NCBI RefSeq assembly: GCF_031085375.1
Contig: NZ_JAVCWF010000005.1
Span: 1-46,991 of the forward strand
DNA length: 46,991 nucleotides
Direction: 5' to 3'
Origin: Lactiplantibacillus brownii
GTDB taxonomy: Bacteria > Bacillota > Bacilli > Lactobacillales > Lactobacillaceae
The position numbers and the translations under genes were made by a program. Positions 6,879-16,128 of the stretch are shown here, piece by piece. The stretch's first letter is position 1. Every line of letters starts with the position of its first letter. A model generated the notes under the pieces. That model worked only from the letters and a program-made list of their open reading frames with translations. It searched no databases and was not told where the DNA came from.

Positions 6879-8897
6879 ATGAGTTTTGGTGATAAGGTCA
6901 TTGATTTATTTATGCCAACTAAAAAAGAAAGTAATCAAGGCGACAGCGGCCAAACGGGTAGTAAGCCCAAACCGGAGGTTGAAGACTTTACCAAGCTGAT
7001 TGATCGCGATAGCTTGCATTCACTATTTCCGTTTAGCTGGGAACAGTACCCCACCTACGTTCAATCGGGAGAGAATTTTATTCGGGTGTTAGCGATTGCT
7101 GACTATCCCAAACGGGTGTATGGCAACTGGCTATCAGAGTTAAAGCGCAAAAAGGGCGTTATCGATATTGTGCAATATATCGACAGCGCCAGTAACAATT
7201 CAATGATTACCTATTACAAGAAGACGATTCAAAATAAGGAAGCGCAGAAGTTAAATACGTTCGACCCGTATAAAAAGAAGATTCTGCAAAATTATATTGA
7301 TTCAGCCAACATGCAACTAGATAAATACCTCGATAATTCTACCACATTTGTGTACCAACATATGCTCATTTATCTGCGGGCCAACAGTTTAGCAGAACTA
7401 GATGACTTAACCGAAAACGTCAAGAATACGTTGATTAAACTACAAATGAAGCCCCTAGTGCCCGTTAAAGCAACCTTTCAAGCTTTCTGGTCAACCATGC
7501 CAATTAACGAGAACCTCATGGGGGATTACACCTATAAAGAAAGTAATACCGAAGTCGCCAGTAGCATGTTTCCCTTTGACGACGCGGAGATTTTGGACTT
7601 GAAGCCTAGATCTGATATTGAAGGAGTTAACAAAGATACCAACAGCTTAATTGCCGTAGATATGCTGGATCGCAACAAGACCCTAAATCAAAATCAAGTG
7701 ATTATCGGGACCTCGGGGGTCGGCAAGACCACCTATATGATTCAGAAAATCCTACGCTACGCCATTCAAGACTATCAACTCTACATTATTGATCCAGAAA
7801 ATGAATATACCAAAATTGTCGAAGCCCTGGGTGGCGCAGTCTTGCACCTAACTTCTAATGCTAAGTACAAAATTAACCCGCTACAAATTTTCTCCGAAGA
7901 AATCCTAAGCGCCGATGAAGCGGTCACAAACCTTGATTTACTAGTTAAAGATAAAATTCAGCGATTAAAGGGGTTCTTTGAAGTCCTTAAAACCGGGATT
8001 ACCCAAGTTGAACTGGCAATCCTTGATGATGTCGTTAAACAAGCTTACGTCAACAGTGGTGTTTTGAAATACAGCCGCTTAAAAGAGATTAAAGACGATC
8101 AGTGGCCGACCTTATCCAATGTTTATGACGAGTTGGAGAAACTGGCTGATAAGGACGCAGACAAGTTCAGTCGGGTTAAAGACTTCTACTACATCTTAGG
8201 CAGCTATACCCATGGTTCTAATAGCCTATTTGACGGGCACACCAACGTTAACCTAAAGGGGAAAATCATTTCTTTTGATTTAAAACCGCTACAAAGTGAA
8301 CAGGAAGTCCAATCAGCGGCTTATCTGAATACCTTCCAGTATTTGTGGGACGAAATCACCAAAGATCGGCATAGCCGCAAGAAATTGTTTGTCGATGAAT
8401 TTCACTTTTTGACTTTGCACAAAGCGGCCGCCACCTTTTTCCATCAAGCATACAAACGTTTTAGAAAATACAATGCCGGGGCCATTGCCGGAACGCAGCA
8501 AATTCAAGATGTGATTGAAGGCACGACAGATACCGGGCAGAACATTGGTGAAGCCATTATTGGGAACTCCTACACCAAAGTGTTCTTTGGTCTTGACGGT
8601 AAAGGCGTTGATGATGTGATTACCAAATTGCGTATGACGTTCTCGGATAAAGAAAAGAAGCTACTAGAACGTCGTAGACAAGGCGAAGCTCTGATGATCT
8701 ATGGTAGCCAACGCGCCTTTATGAAAGTTGAATTGACCGAAGAAGAACTACGATTAATCGACCCCGAAGCTTACCAAGAGAAATACAACCGTGAGACAGC
8801 CGGGCAACCGGATTATCAAAAGCGCGTGGCCTTAACCCCCAGTGAAATTGACGCTTTAACTACCACCGAAGAGGAAGGGGGGACTTTAAATGAGTAA
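6879..8897 (+). CDS. trsE: VirB4-family conjugation ATPase TrsE
   Basis: This 672-aa ATPase powers assembly and substrate transfer in the type IV secretion channel. Walker A is GTSGVGKTT at residues 277-285; Walker B is LFVDEFHFL with Asp506-Glu507. Between them is IDPENEYTKIVEALGG, typical of VirB4/TraC. The C-terminal part includes the conserved TQQIQD region. The length is normal for the Gram-positive family. It lies 12 nt behind trsD and overlaps trsF by 8 nt. Function is clear from the motifs. Confidence 0.93.
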   Translation: MSFGDKVIDLFMPTKKESNQGDSGQTGSKPKPEVEDFTKLIDRDSLHSLFPFSWEQYPTYVQSGENFIRVLAIADYPKRVYGNWLSELKRKKGVIDIVQYIDSASNNSMITYYKKTIQNKEAQKLNTFDPYKKKILQNYIDSANMQLDKYLDNSTTFVYQHMLIYLRANSLAELDDLTENVKNTLIKLQMKPLVPVKATFQAFWSTMPINENLMGDYTYKESNTEVASSMFPFDDAEILDLKPRSDIEGVNKDTNSLIAVDMLDRNKTLNQNQVIIGTSGVGKTTYMIQKILRYAIQDYQLYIIDPENEYTKIVEALGGAVLHLTSNAKYKINPLQIFSEEILSADEAVTNLDLLVKDKIQRLKGFFEVLKTGITQVELAILDDVVKQAYVNSGVLKYSRLKEIKDDQWPTLSNVYDELEKLADKDADKFSRVKDFYYILGSYTHGSNSLFDGHTNVNLKGKIISFDLKPLQSEQEVQSAAYLNTFQYLWDEITKDRHSRKKLFVDEFHFLTLHKAAATFFHQAYKRFRKYNAGAIAGTQQIQDVIEGTTDTGQNIGEAIIGNSYTKVFFGLDGKGVDDVITKLRMTFSDKEKKLLERRRQGEALMIYGSQRAFMKVELTEEELRLIDPEAYQEKYNRETAGQPDYQKRVALTPSEIDALTTTEEEGGTLNE

Positions 8898-10308
8898 ATC
8901 AAACCAACTATTAAATATCGAGGTTGGGACATTCAAACGGCAAGGAAACAAGTTGATCCTAGAGCTTAATCACAATCAATTTCGATATGACCAGTTGAGT
9001 GAGCTAAACGAATTAAAGGAAGCTGATGCCAATTTCTTACAGTTGGTTAACGTGGTTGAGCAAGGCCAGAAGGTTGTTTTAACTTATATCTTGCCAGATA
9101 AAGTCAGATCATTAAAGGACTTGCCACATGAAAATAAGGCAATCCGGTCAGCGATTGCCAAGGAAATTATGGCGCAACATGTGGTTAACGATAGCCAGTA
9201 TCACATTGCGTTGAATCCAGCCAACCTATGGTATTACCCAATGCAACATGTTTGGTACGCCTACCGGGCCAATGAACTCATGCCTTATGATGATAAACAT
9301 AGCAATTTAGCCAAATACAAAGCACTGATTCTGTTTTGCTTGACGGGGACGCCCTATGAACGGCTACTAAGCAATCCCCAAGAAGCCTTGGCCAAACACC
9401 CGGACGACTATTTACAACAAGTAGCTAAAGCTACGTCGTTAAATGAGTTAACGGAAGTGGTTAACGGCATTGAGGACTTTGTGAGCTATCACGAATGGCA
9501 GGCAGTTGAAACGGCCCAGCAGAAAACCAAACAACGTTTATGGTTGAGTATGGCCGGGGTGGCGATTGTGGCCGTTTTGGCCGTCGGCTTAGTCCATAAA
9601 AGTGACGAACGAAAGTATCAAAGCTTAGCTAACCAGAACCAAGCCCAGGTCACGCGATTAAAATATAGCGGTCAAATTCAGACCGCTTTAAATGATCAAA
9701 AGTGGTCGGAAGCGCAAAAAGATATGCAACGGGCCGGCTACCCTGCAACTAAGCAAGTCAATGTCTTTTTAAAGCATGGTCAGTACCAGCAAGCCTTAAA
9801 CGTTGACCCAAGTCAGTTGAACAAGGTTGTTAATGCGACTTATGCCAACCAAGATAGCAGTCAAGTGGCCGATTGGCAGTTACCAACTAAGGCGACGAGT
9901 AAGCAAAAAGATCAATTGAAACTCGAAAAAGCGATTGTTAATTATGATACCAATACGCTTAATAACCAATTATCCTTTACGACGAACGCTGATGTTTTAT
10001 TGAGAATGGGACAAGCCTTCCTGGCCCATAACGATACGCAAGACGCCCAGACTGTCCAAACCAAGTTAGCCGGCGTGAACAGTCCTAAAGCTAAGTATTT
10101 AAAAGCCTTGTTAAGTCTCAATGCCGCTAAGAACGAAGTTAGCGACGCCCAGAAGAAGTTAGATGACGCCAACAAGATTGATGGCAGTAAAGATAAGGAC
10201 AAAGACAAGAAGGTGGATTCGGCTAAGTCGGACTTAAAGAACGCGCAGAGTGACCAATCAGTAGCGCAAAAACAAGTCGATCAGGCCAAGCACAAAGTGG
10301 GTGATTAA
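8890..10308 (+). CDS. trsF: EssB/YukC-like membrane protein TrsF
   Basis: This 472-aa protein has a soluble N-terminal domain (~1-205) with a WYYPMQHVWYAYR region, one membrane helix (218-236), helical repeats, and a Lys/Asp-rich tail. This is the layout of EssB/YukC, the pseudokinase-like component of type VII secretion machines, and the central PYERLLSNP.../ALILFCLTGTP region is consistent with it. TrsF of pGO1-like systems occupies this place in the operon. It probably anchors or scaffolds the transfer machine in the membrane. The kinship to EssB is judged from layout and residue patterns, without an alignment. Confidence 0.75.
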   Translation: MSKSNQLLNIEVGTFKRQGNKLILELNHNQFRYDQLSELNELKEADANFLQLVNVVEQGQKVVLTYILPDKVRSLKDLPHENKAIRSAIAKEIMAQHVVNDSQYHIALNPANLWYYPMQHVWYAYRANELMPYDDKHSNLAKYKALILFCLTGTPYERLLSNPQEALAKHPDDYLQQVAKATSLNELTEVVNGIEDFVSYHEWQAVETAQQKTKQRLWLSMAGVAIVAVLAVGLVHKSDERKYQSLANQNQAQVTRLKYSGQIQTALNDQKWSEAQKDMQRAGYPATKQVNVFLKHGQYQQALNVDPSQLNKVVNATYANQDSSQVADWQLPTKATSKQKDQLKLEKAIVNYDTNTLNNQLSFTTNADVLLRMGQAFLAHNDTQDAQTVQTKLAGVNSPKAKYLKALLSLNAAKNEVSDAQKKLDDANKIDGSKDKDKDKKVDSAKSDLKNAQSDQSVAQKQVDQAKHKVGD

Positions 10309-11463
10309 ATGCAGGTATTGTCATTTGAATATAAGAAAAAGAAGTGGAAATTGATTGCTTATATTGTGGGTGGCGCCCTTCTGCTAATCATCTTGCTAAT
10401 TGCCGCGCTTACTGGTCAATTGCAAGAAAACAGTTGTGATAATTCAACCACCACAGAAACGCAATTAGATAGTAAGAGCATGACAGAAAATGCCAAAAAT
10501 ATCTATGCGCACTGGAAACAGAAGTATGGTGCCACGCCGCAAGCGGCGGCTGGTATCTTGGGGGTCTTACAACTAGAAAGTCGCCTTGATCCCAAGTCCG
10601 TTAATTCCAGTTCCGGGGCCACGGGCTTAGCCCAGTGGTTAGGTGGCCGAAAAGATAAGTTGGAGGACTTAGCCCACAAAGAAAACAAATCAGCAACCAA
10701 TCTCGGCGTGCAGTTGGACTATCTCGATCAAGAATTGAACAGTAGTTACTATGCGTCAAACAAGCAGATCTTTAAGTATACGGACGTGCACAAAGCGACC
10801 AAAGCCTGGTTAATGGATTACGAGGGCATGAGTAAGGACCCGGAACAATGGTATCTAAGCCAAAGATACGGGTATGCCGATCACTGGTATTCCGTGTTCG
10901 GGGCGAGTGATCCCGTGGCCGGTAATACGTTAGACAATGCGAGTTCCGGTGATCTGACCGAGTTAGGTTGCGATAGTGACCCGAGCTATTCCGGCGGTAG
11001 TATCGTTAAAAACGCAGAAAGTATGAAAGGTGACTTCTATTATGTTCAAACCCACCCTAGCCCCGATTTAGGCAGTGATTTAAAGAATCCTAACAAAACC
11101 GGCGGAACCGATTGTTCCGGTTTTGTCTGGTTAGCCCTGAATAAGGCTGGTTACAAGGTACCCGCAAATATGGGCTGGTTTACCGGCACGATGGTCAGTG
11201 ACGCCAAAGGCAGCCATCAATATCTGAAACAGATTAGTGAAAATGACGCGAAAGCCGGCGATATTGTGATCGTCAATCAAGGTGTGGGAGCCGGCAACAA
11301 CGGGCATACTGCCATTCTGCTAGGAAAGTGGCAAGGCAAAGCCACCAAAATCATTGAACAAGGTGGCGTAGGCGACAAGGTTAACGAAAGCACCTTTGGC
11401 ACCGCCTTTTATAGCTTACTAAGTGGTAGTGATGTAACGTTAGCTCGGCCAATCAAGAAGTAA
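10309..11463 (+). CDS. trsG: Bifunctional cell-wall hydrolase TrsG (VirB1-like)
   Basis: This 384-aa protein opens the peptidoglycan for the transfer channel. It has a membrane anchor at residues ~17-37 and a lysozyme/transglycosylase-like domain (~60-190, LQLESRLDPKSV then SGATGLAQW, with Glu in LES as the likely catalytic acid). The C-terminal NlpC/P60-type domain has catalytic Cys269 in GGTDCSGFVW and His333 in NNGHTAILLG. The ATG directly follows the stop of trsF. Two-domain hydrolases of this type are standard in Gram-positive conjugation systems. The two activities, glycan and peptide cleavage, are inferred from the motifs. Confidence 0.9.
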   Translation: MQVLSFEYKKKKWKLIAYIVGGALLLIILLIAALTGQLQENSCDNSTTTETQLDSKSMTENAKNIYAHWKQKYGATPQAAAGILGVLQLESRLDPKSVNSSSGATGLAQWLGGRKDKLEDLAHKENKSATNLGVQLDYLDQELNSSYYASNKQIFKYTDVHKATKAWLMDYEGMSKDPEQWYLSQRYGYADHWYSVFGASDPVAGNTLDNASSGDLTELGCDSDPSYSGGSIVKNAESMKGDFYYVQTHPSPDLGSDLKNPNKTGGTDCSGFVWLALNKAGYKVPANMGWFTGTMVSDAKGSHQYLKQISENDAKAGDIVIVNQGVGAGNNGHTAILLGKWQGKATKIIEQGGVGDKVNESTFGTAFYSLLSGSDVTLARPIKK

Positions 11464-11477
11464 GGAGGAACCAACAA

Positions 11478-12095
11478 ATGAAGCGTAGCGTGGTTTTAAG
11501 TATTGCACTTGGTAGTTTGATCTTAATTATGTCATTAGGAACGAATGCCTATCAACATAGCCAAGTTAAGCAGGCGCAACAGCAGATTAGTCGGCTACAA
11601 AAACAGAAGCGCCAAGTTAACCAGCAATTGACTAAAGCCAACCAACAAAAGCAGTTATTGAGCACCCAAATTGACAGTTATAAGACCTACCAAAATAATA
11701 AAGACAAAAGTCAGGCTGAACTTAGCTTTAATACGGTAGTCACCAAGTTCTTTAAGGTCATGAACAACTTTAAGCCCAAGACCTACGGCCAGCGTAAAGA
11801 TGGCGTGAAAGACTTGATTTCCGACAAGCTATATCAGCAATACTTTTCAAACAAAGGCACGTATGGTGATAGTAATAGTGTTTCAGCCAAGTTAAATCAA
11901 CTGAACCTGTATACGCAAAGCAAGCAGGGGAAAAACATGAAGGGCTTGGCCGTCGTCAGTTATGAAAGTAAGAGTGGCAACAACGACTGGCAAAAGGCGA
12001 CGGTGCTTTATCAAGTGACTTTCGATACCACCACGGATCGAATCACCGCGGTACAAAATTTAGGCAGCAGTTTTAAAGCGAGTGACCTTAATTAA
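11478..12095 (+). CDS. Membrane-anchored transfer protein with coiled coil
   Basis: This 205-aa protein has an N-terminal hydrophobic anchor (~6-24), a Gln/Lys-rich coiled coil (~28-75) and a C-terminal extracellular domain of ~125 residues. The C-terminal domain, after a helix at FNTVVTKFFKVMNNF, could be NTF2/VirB8-like, as in TcpC/TrsH-type components, but I see no decisive motif. It lies between the wall hydrolase and the thioredoxin-like gene, and its last 14 nt overlap the next gene. It is likely a structural part of the channel outside the membrane. Confidence 0.65.
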   Translation: MKRSVVLSIALGSLILIMSLGTNAYQHSQVKQAQQQISRLQKQKRQVNQQLTKANQQKQLLSTQIDSYKTYQNNKDKSQAELSFNTVVTKFFKVMNNFKPKTYGQRKDGVKDLISDKLYQQYFSNKGTYGDSNSVSAKLNQLNLYTQSKQGKNMKGLAVVSYESKSGNNDWQKATVLYQVTFDTTTDRITAVQNLGSSFKASDLN

Positions 12096-12450
12096 ACGCG
12101 TTGGTAAAGCCCTAGCGGTAATCGTGGTGGTTTTAGCCGTTAGCGGGTTTGCTGGTCATCAATATGTCAATCACGTAGAAAAGCAGCGATCAGTTGTGAC
12201 TTTAGCTAAGCACCCTAAAAAAGTGTTGTTCTTCTATCGCGATGATTGCCCGGATTGCCAAGCTATTTTTCATCAGATTTATTGGCACAACGCAATTAAT
12301 CACAACATCGTCTTGATTAACATGAACCAACCGCAGAATCGGCATTACATTCAAAAATATCAATTAACGTCAGTACCAACCTTGATCCATGGCAAGCAAC
12401 GATACTCCGGTACCAACCAACAAAGGATTAAACAGATAGTAGGTGATTAG
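12082..12450 (+). CDS. Membrane-anchored thioredoxin-like protein
   Basis: This 122-aa protein has a membrane helix at ~9-27 and a thioredoxin fold. The active-site motif is CPDC at residues 56-59 after VLFFYRDD, and a cis-Pro loop reads TSVPTLI. It probably acts on the outer face of the membrane as a thiol oxidoreductase or chaperone for transfer proteins. The GTG start overlaps the end of the preceding gene, has no clear ribosome site and probably relies on translational coupling. Its stop is immediately before the next ATG. Confidence 0.8.
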   Translation: MTLIKRVGKALAVIVVVLAVSGFAGHQYVNHVEKQRSVVTLAKHPKKVLFFYRDDCPDCQAIFHQIYWHNAINHNIVLINMNQPQNRHYIQKYQLTSVPTLIHGKQRYSGTNQQRIKQIVGD

Positions 12451-12921
12451 ATGAAAGACAAATTATTAAACAGCGTTAAAGTCAGCTGGCCATATCTACT
12501 AACGCTAATCATTGGCTTGTATTTAGCGGAGATTTTAGCTGGATCAGTCATGGCCTTATCGCACTATAAGCTAACTTTTGCGGATCATATGCCAACCGTA
12601 TTAAAACAATTAGCCTTGCACCCCTGGCACTATTACAACTTGTATTTGGGTCAAAAGAACCCGGTATTAATTATCGTCAGTATCGCTGTGGTCCTATACA
12701 CCATTTATTTTGCTTTGAAACGCAATAGCAAGCACAAAGCGTGGGAAACTGCGGACACTGAAACCCACGGGAGTGCGACCTGGGGGAATTTAAAAGAATT
12801 GAGTGACCATTACTTTAGTATCAATGCCAAAGACCTCACCACAGCATTTAACAAGAGTACCAAGGCAGAAATTCTCAAATCATTAGTGGATCGAGAAAAG
12901 TCAGCGAAAGGGGGAGATTAA
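12451..12921 (+). CDS. trsJ: TrsJ-like protein: split N-terminal membrane part of VirD4
   Basis: This 156-aa protein has two membrane helices (~13-33 and ~68-86), then ETHGSATWGNLKEL, which matches the 'GSARWA' stretch that normally follows the N-terminal membrane domain of VirD4/TraG coupling proteins. The next gene begins where such a protein would continue. I read the pair as a coupling protein split into a membrane subunit and an ATPase subunit, as in pGO1-type systems. The 1-nt gap to the next gene fits coordinated expression. Confidence 0.75.
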   Translation: MKDKLLNSVKVSWPYLLTLIIGLYLAEILAGSVMALSHYKLTFADHMPTVLKQLALHPWHYYNLYLGQKNPVLIIVSIAVVLYTIYFALKRNSKHKAWETADTETHGSATWGNLKELSDHYFSINAKDLTTAFNKSTKAEILKSLVDREKSAKGGD

Positions 12922-12922
12922 C

Positions 12923-14434
12923 ATGAATGGGACGATTTTAGGGATCGTGGATAAACGGATTGTTTACCAGAATAACAGCACCAAACCCAATCGGAATATC
13001 TTTGTGGTTGGGGGACCTGGATCATATAAGACCCAATCAGTCGTCATTACCAACCTGTTTAACGAAACGGAGAACAGCATTGTCGTGACCGATCCGAAAG
13101 GTGAATTATACGAAAAGACGGCCGGTATCAAACTAGCCCAGGGTTATCAAGTACATGTCGTCAACTTTGCCAACATGGCGCATAGTGATCGCTACAATCC
13201 TTTTGATTATATTCAACGGGATATTCAAGCCGAAACCGTGGCAACAAAGATCGTGCAAAGTGAAAATGCCGAAGGTAAAAAAGACGTGTGGTTCAGTACC
13301 CAAAGACAGCTTTTGAAGGCTTTAATCCTGTTTGTCATGAACCACCGGTCACCAGAACAACGAAATTTGGCGGGCGTAACGCAGGTCTTACAAGAAAATG
13401 ACGTTGAAGCCGAGGAAAAGGGTGCGGATAGTCCGCTAGATACCTTGTTTCTTGATCTAACTATGACTGATCCAGCGAGACGCGCTTATGAGTTAGGTTT
13501 CAAAAAGGCTAAAGGAGAAATGAAAGCCAGCATTATTGAAAGCCTGTTGGCGACCATTTCGAAGTTTGTTGACAAAGAAGTGGCCAATTTTACCAGCTTT
13601 TCAGACTTTGATTTAAAAGAGATTGGCAAAGCCAAAGTAGTACTGTATGTGATTATTCCGGTCATGGATAATACCTATGAAAGCTTCATCAATCTGTTTT
13701 TCTCACAATTGTTTGATGAATTATACAAACTAGCCGCCGATCATCACGCTAAATTGCCTCACCAAGTCGACTTTATCCTTGATGAATTTGTCAATTTAGG
13801 GAAGTTTCCCAAGTATGAGGAGTTCCTAGCAACGTGCCGGGGGTACGGCATTGGCGTGACGACCATTTGTCAAACCTTAACCCAGCTACAAGCCTTGTAT
13901 GGCAAGGATAAGGCCGAGAGTATCTTAGGTAATCATGCCGTTAAAATTTGCTTGAATGCCGCTAATGACGTGACCGCTAAATACTTTAGTGATCTGTTAG
14001 GTAAATCAACCGTTAAAGTTGAAACGGGTAGTGAAAGTACCAGTCACAGCAAGGAAGAGAGCCATAGCAAGAGCGATAGTTATAGCTATACGAGCCGTTC
14101 GCTGATGACACCTGATGAAATTATGCGTATGCCCGAAGATCAGAGCTTATTAATCTTTAGTAATGCCCGACCAGTCAAAGCTACAAAAGCGTTCCAATTT
14201 AAACTATTTCCAGGAGCCGATCATTTGGTTAACTTGTCACAAAACGATTATCAAGGCCAACCAGAAGCCAGCCAGGAAACCCACTTTAAGAATAAGGTAG
14301 ATAAGTGGAATCAGACAGTTAAAGCACAGCACCAAGCCAAAAAAGACGATCAAACAACCGATGACGAAGAAGACAAATTGCAGGATAATATCGATCAAGA
14401 ATTAGAGTCTAGACATAAGAAAATGCTTGGATAA
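12923..14434 (+). CDS. trsK: VirD4/TraG-family coupling ATPase TrsK
   Basis: This 503-aa coupling protein links the relaxosome to the secretion channel. Walker A is GGPGSYKTQ at residues 30-38, unusually close to the N-terminus because the membrane part is encoded by the previous gene. Further motifs are VVTDPKGELY and Walker B DFILDEFVNLGKFP (Asp287-Glu288), then TICQTLTQLQALYG. The C-terminal ~60 residues are acidic and Gln-rich, possibly for substrate choice. Family assignment is firm. Confidence 0.93.
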   Translation: MNGTILGIVDKRIVYQNNSTKPNRNIFVVGGPGSYKTQSVVITNLFNETENSIVVTDPKGELYEKTAGIKLAQGYQVHVVNFANMAHSDRYNPFDYIQRDIQAETVATKIVQSENAEGKKDVWFSTQRQLLKALILFVMNHRSPEQRNLAGVTQVLQENDVEAEEKGADSPLDTLFLDLTMTDPARRAYELGFKKAKGEMKASIIESLLATISKFVDKEVANFTSFSDFDLKEIGKAKVVLYVIIPVMDNTYESFINLFFSQLFDELYKLAADHHAKLPHQVDFILDEFVNLGKFPKYEEFLATCRGYGIGVTTICQTLTQLQALYGKDKAESILGNHAVKICLNAANDVTAKYFSDLLGKSTVKVETGSESTSHSKEESHSKSDSYSYTSRSLMTPDEIMRMPEDQSLLIFSNARPVKATKAFQFKLFPGADHLVNLSQNDYQGQPEASQETHFKNKVDKWNQTVKAQHQAKKDDQTTDDEEDKLQDNIDQELESRHKKMLG

Positions 14435-14448
14435 TGGAGGACATATTA

Positions 14449-14838
14449 ATGAAAAAATATTGGAAATATATAATCGCTGTGATGACAGTGTTGCTGATTG
14501 CTGTCGGTCTAACCGCCTGCGGAAAGTCTACAGCACAAGATTTGCAAAGCCATCAGTGGACATTTGCTTCTAGCAAAGATAATGGTATGGCCGCTACTGC
14601 AAAGTTTTCAAAAAGCAACTTAACACTTACCCAAGCGGGCTTTAGCGAAGTTTATACTTACAAGTTGATTGAAAACAAGGGCAATGAACAAATTAAGTTC
14701 ATTGGTAAAAATAGTGTTTCAGGTAGCACAGAAACACGTCTATTTAAGATTAAAAAGCAGTCAGACAAATATAAACTAACACCAATTAACACACTGGCTA
14801 AAAGTGATACTGGTACGGTCTCACTCATTTCCAAATAG
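14449..14838 (+). CDS. Small lipoprotein in the transfer operon
   Basis: This 129-aa lipoprotein has a basic start, a hydrophobic stretch and the lipobox LTAC with the lipid-modified Cys24. The ATG at 14449 is chosen because TGGAGG lies just ahead; the in-frame ATG at 14434 overlaps the stop of trsK and that ribosome site. The mature part is small, Ser/Lys/Thr-rich and predicted beta-rich; I know no specific family. Surface lipoproteins in transfer operons often act in entry or surface exclusion, which is only a guess here. Confidence 0.78.
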   Translation: MKKYWKYIIAVMTVLLIAVGLTACGKSTAQDLQSHQWTFASSKDNGMAATAKFSKSNLTLTQAGFSEVYTYKLIENKGNEQIKFIGKNSVSGSTETRLFKIKKQSDKYKLTPINTLAKSDTGTVSLISK

Positions 14839-14856
14839 ACAAAGGAGGAATTTAAA

Positions 14857-15696
14857 ATGACAAATATCATTCAATCAGCTATTTCACACTTCTTTGAATG
14901 GCTACTGTCTGGTTTGTTAGATGGTTTATTCAACATCTGCAAGGCCATTATTGACCAAGCCAATCAAAGCTTGCCCATTGTTAAAACATGGTATGCCATC
15001 TTCCTGTCTTTTGCGACATCGTTAGTAGTCGTGGTCGTCCTTGGGCGTATTGTGATGACAATTCTAAAAGAGGCAGACGAAAGTACAGATGTTACTTGGG
15101 CTAATATCATCATGGACGGGATTAAATCAGCGGCCGTGATCCCAGTTTTTGTGTTCTTACAGGGCTTTATTCAAGGCTCAATTACCTTACCCCTGTTAAA
15201 GTATATGTTTAGTTCTGATCAGAAATTTACTGCTAAATCAATTACCGGTATGAATAAAGTTCCTGGGTTAAAAGATGTTGGCATTTCGCTACCCTTACAG
15301 ATTTTGTTTCTGCTCATCTTCACTGTCGTAACCGTCGTGTTCTTTATTAAAATGTGTGTGTTTGTGGCTGATATGGCTTGGTATAACCTGACAATTCCTT
15401 TAGCTGCAATGAGCATGGCGACTGAAAGCTTTGATTACAGTGGTACGTGGTGGAAGAAGTATATTTATTACAATTCCTCCATTATTAGCCAAGTGCTTTG
15501 TATGTCATTATCAGTATGGTGTTTTACTAATATGGCTAAATACGGGTTTATTGCGTTTATTGCTTCAATTGGTTTTGGCTTTCTGGTTGTCAAAACACCT
15601 GACGCCGTTAAAGATTTCTGGGCTTCAACCGGTGTGACTAAGAGTGCTGGTATGGGGGCTATGAGAATGTTTCAAAATTATTTCCGTAGCCATTAG
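14857..15696 (+). CDS. trsL: VirB6-like polytopic membrane protein TrsL
   Basis: This 279-aa protein has about six hydrophobic segments spread over its length, as in VirB6/TrbL/TrsL inner-membrane channel components. It has a short amphipathic N-terminus and a Met/Gly/Phe-rich C-terminus after VKTPDAVKDFWASTGVTK. It lies downstream of the coupling protein gene, where trsL is found in related operons, and has AAAGGAGG ahead of the ATG. It would form part of the membrane channel for the DNA-relaxase complex. Confidence 0.82.
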   Translation: MTNIIQSAISHFFEWLLSGLLDGLFNICKAIIDQANQSLPIVKTWYAIFLSFATSLVVVVVLGRIVMTILKEADESTDVTWANIIMDGIKSAAVIPVFVFLQGFIQGSITLPLLKYMFSSDQKFTAKSITGMNKVPGLKDVGISLPLQILFLLIFTVVTVVFFIKMCVFVADMAWYNLTIPLAAMSMATESFDYSGTWWKKYIYYNSSIISQVLCMSLSVWCFTNMAKYGFIAFIASIGFGFLVVKTPDAVKDFWASTGVTKSAGMGAMRMFQNYFRSH

Positions 15697-15711
15697 GGGG
15701 AGAAATAAGTT

Positions 15712-16122
15712 ATGAAGAAAATCGCACAATGGTTATTGGAAAAAGCCAAAAAAGATATGCGAACCGACCCTTTTACAACACCTTCACGGCGGACTAAGTT
15801 GTCTTACTATTTTGATACCTTAGTTAGCATGGTCTTCTATATAATGGGAATTTACCTCATGTTAATGGATTTATACCAAGAGCTTTTCACGTCAAATCAT
15901 ACCGATTTTTTAGGAACAGCATTAATGGCCTTAATTTTACTGCTGGGTGGTTTATTATTCCGTTGGTCAGCCTATGCAGATTTCAAAGCCATCAACCGGT
16001 ATCAACGATATTTGAAACAACAATCGATAGACCAGCAACAAAAATTGCATCGTGAAACTTGGTTAAAAGCAGCTGAACAAGGGAAAAAAGAATTAGAACA
16101 GAAGCTGAATCACAAGGAGTGA
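15712..16122 (+). CDS. Small membrane protein of the transfer operon (TrsM-like)
   Basis: This 136-aa protein has a basic N-terminus, two membrane helices (~37-54 and ~64-84) and a long charged C-terminal helix. I recognise no enzyme motif. Its place between trsL and the topoisomerase suggests an accessory channel component, similar in position to TrsM of pGO1. The name is positional only. Confidence 0.65.
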   Translation: MKKIAQWLLEKAKKDMRTDPFTTPSRRTKLSYYFDTLVSMVFYIMGIYLMLMDLYQELFTSNHTDFLGTALMALILLLGGLLFRWSAYADFKAINRYQRYLKQQSIDQQQKLHRETWLKAAEQGKKELEQKLNHKE

Positions 16123-16128
16123 ACGAAT

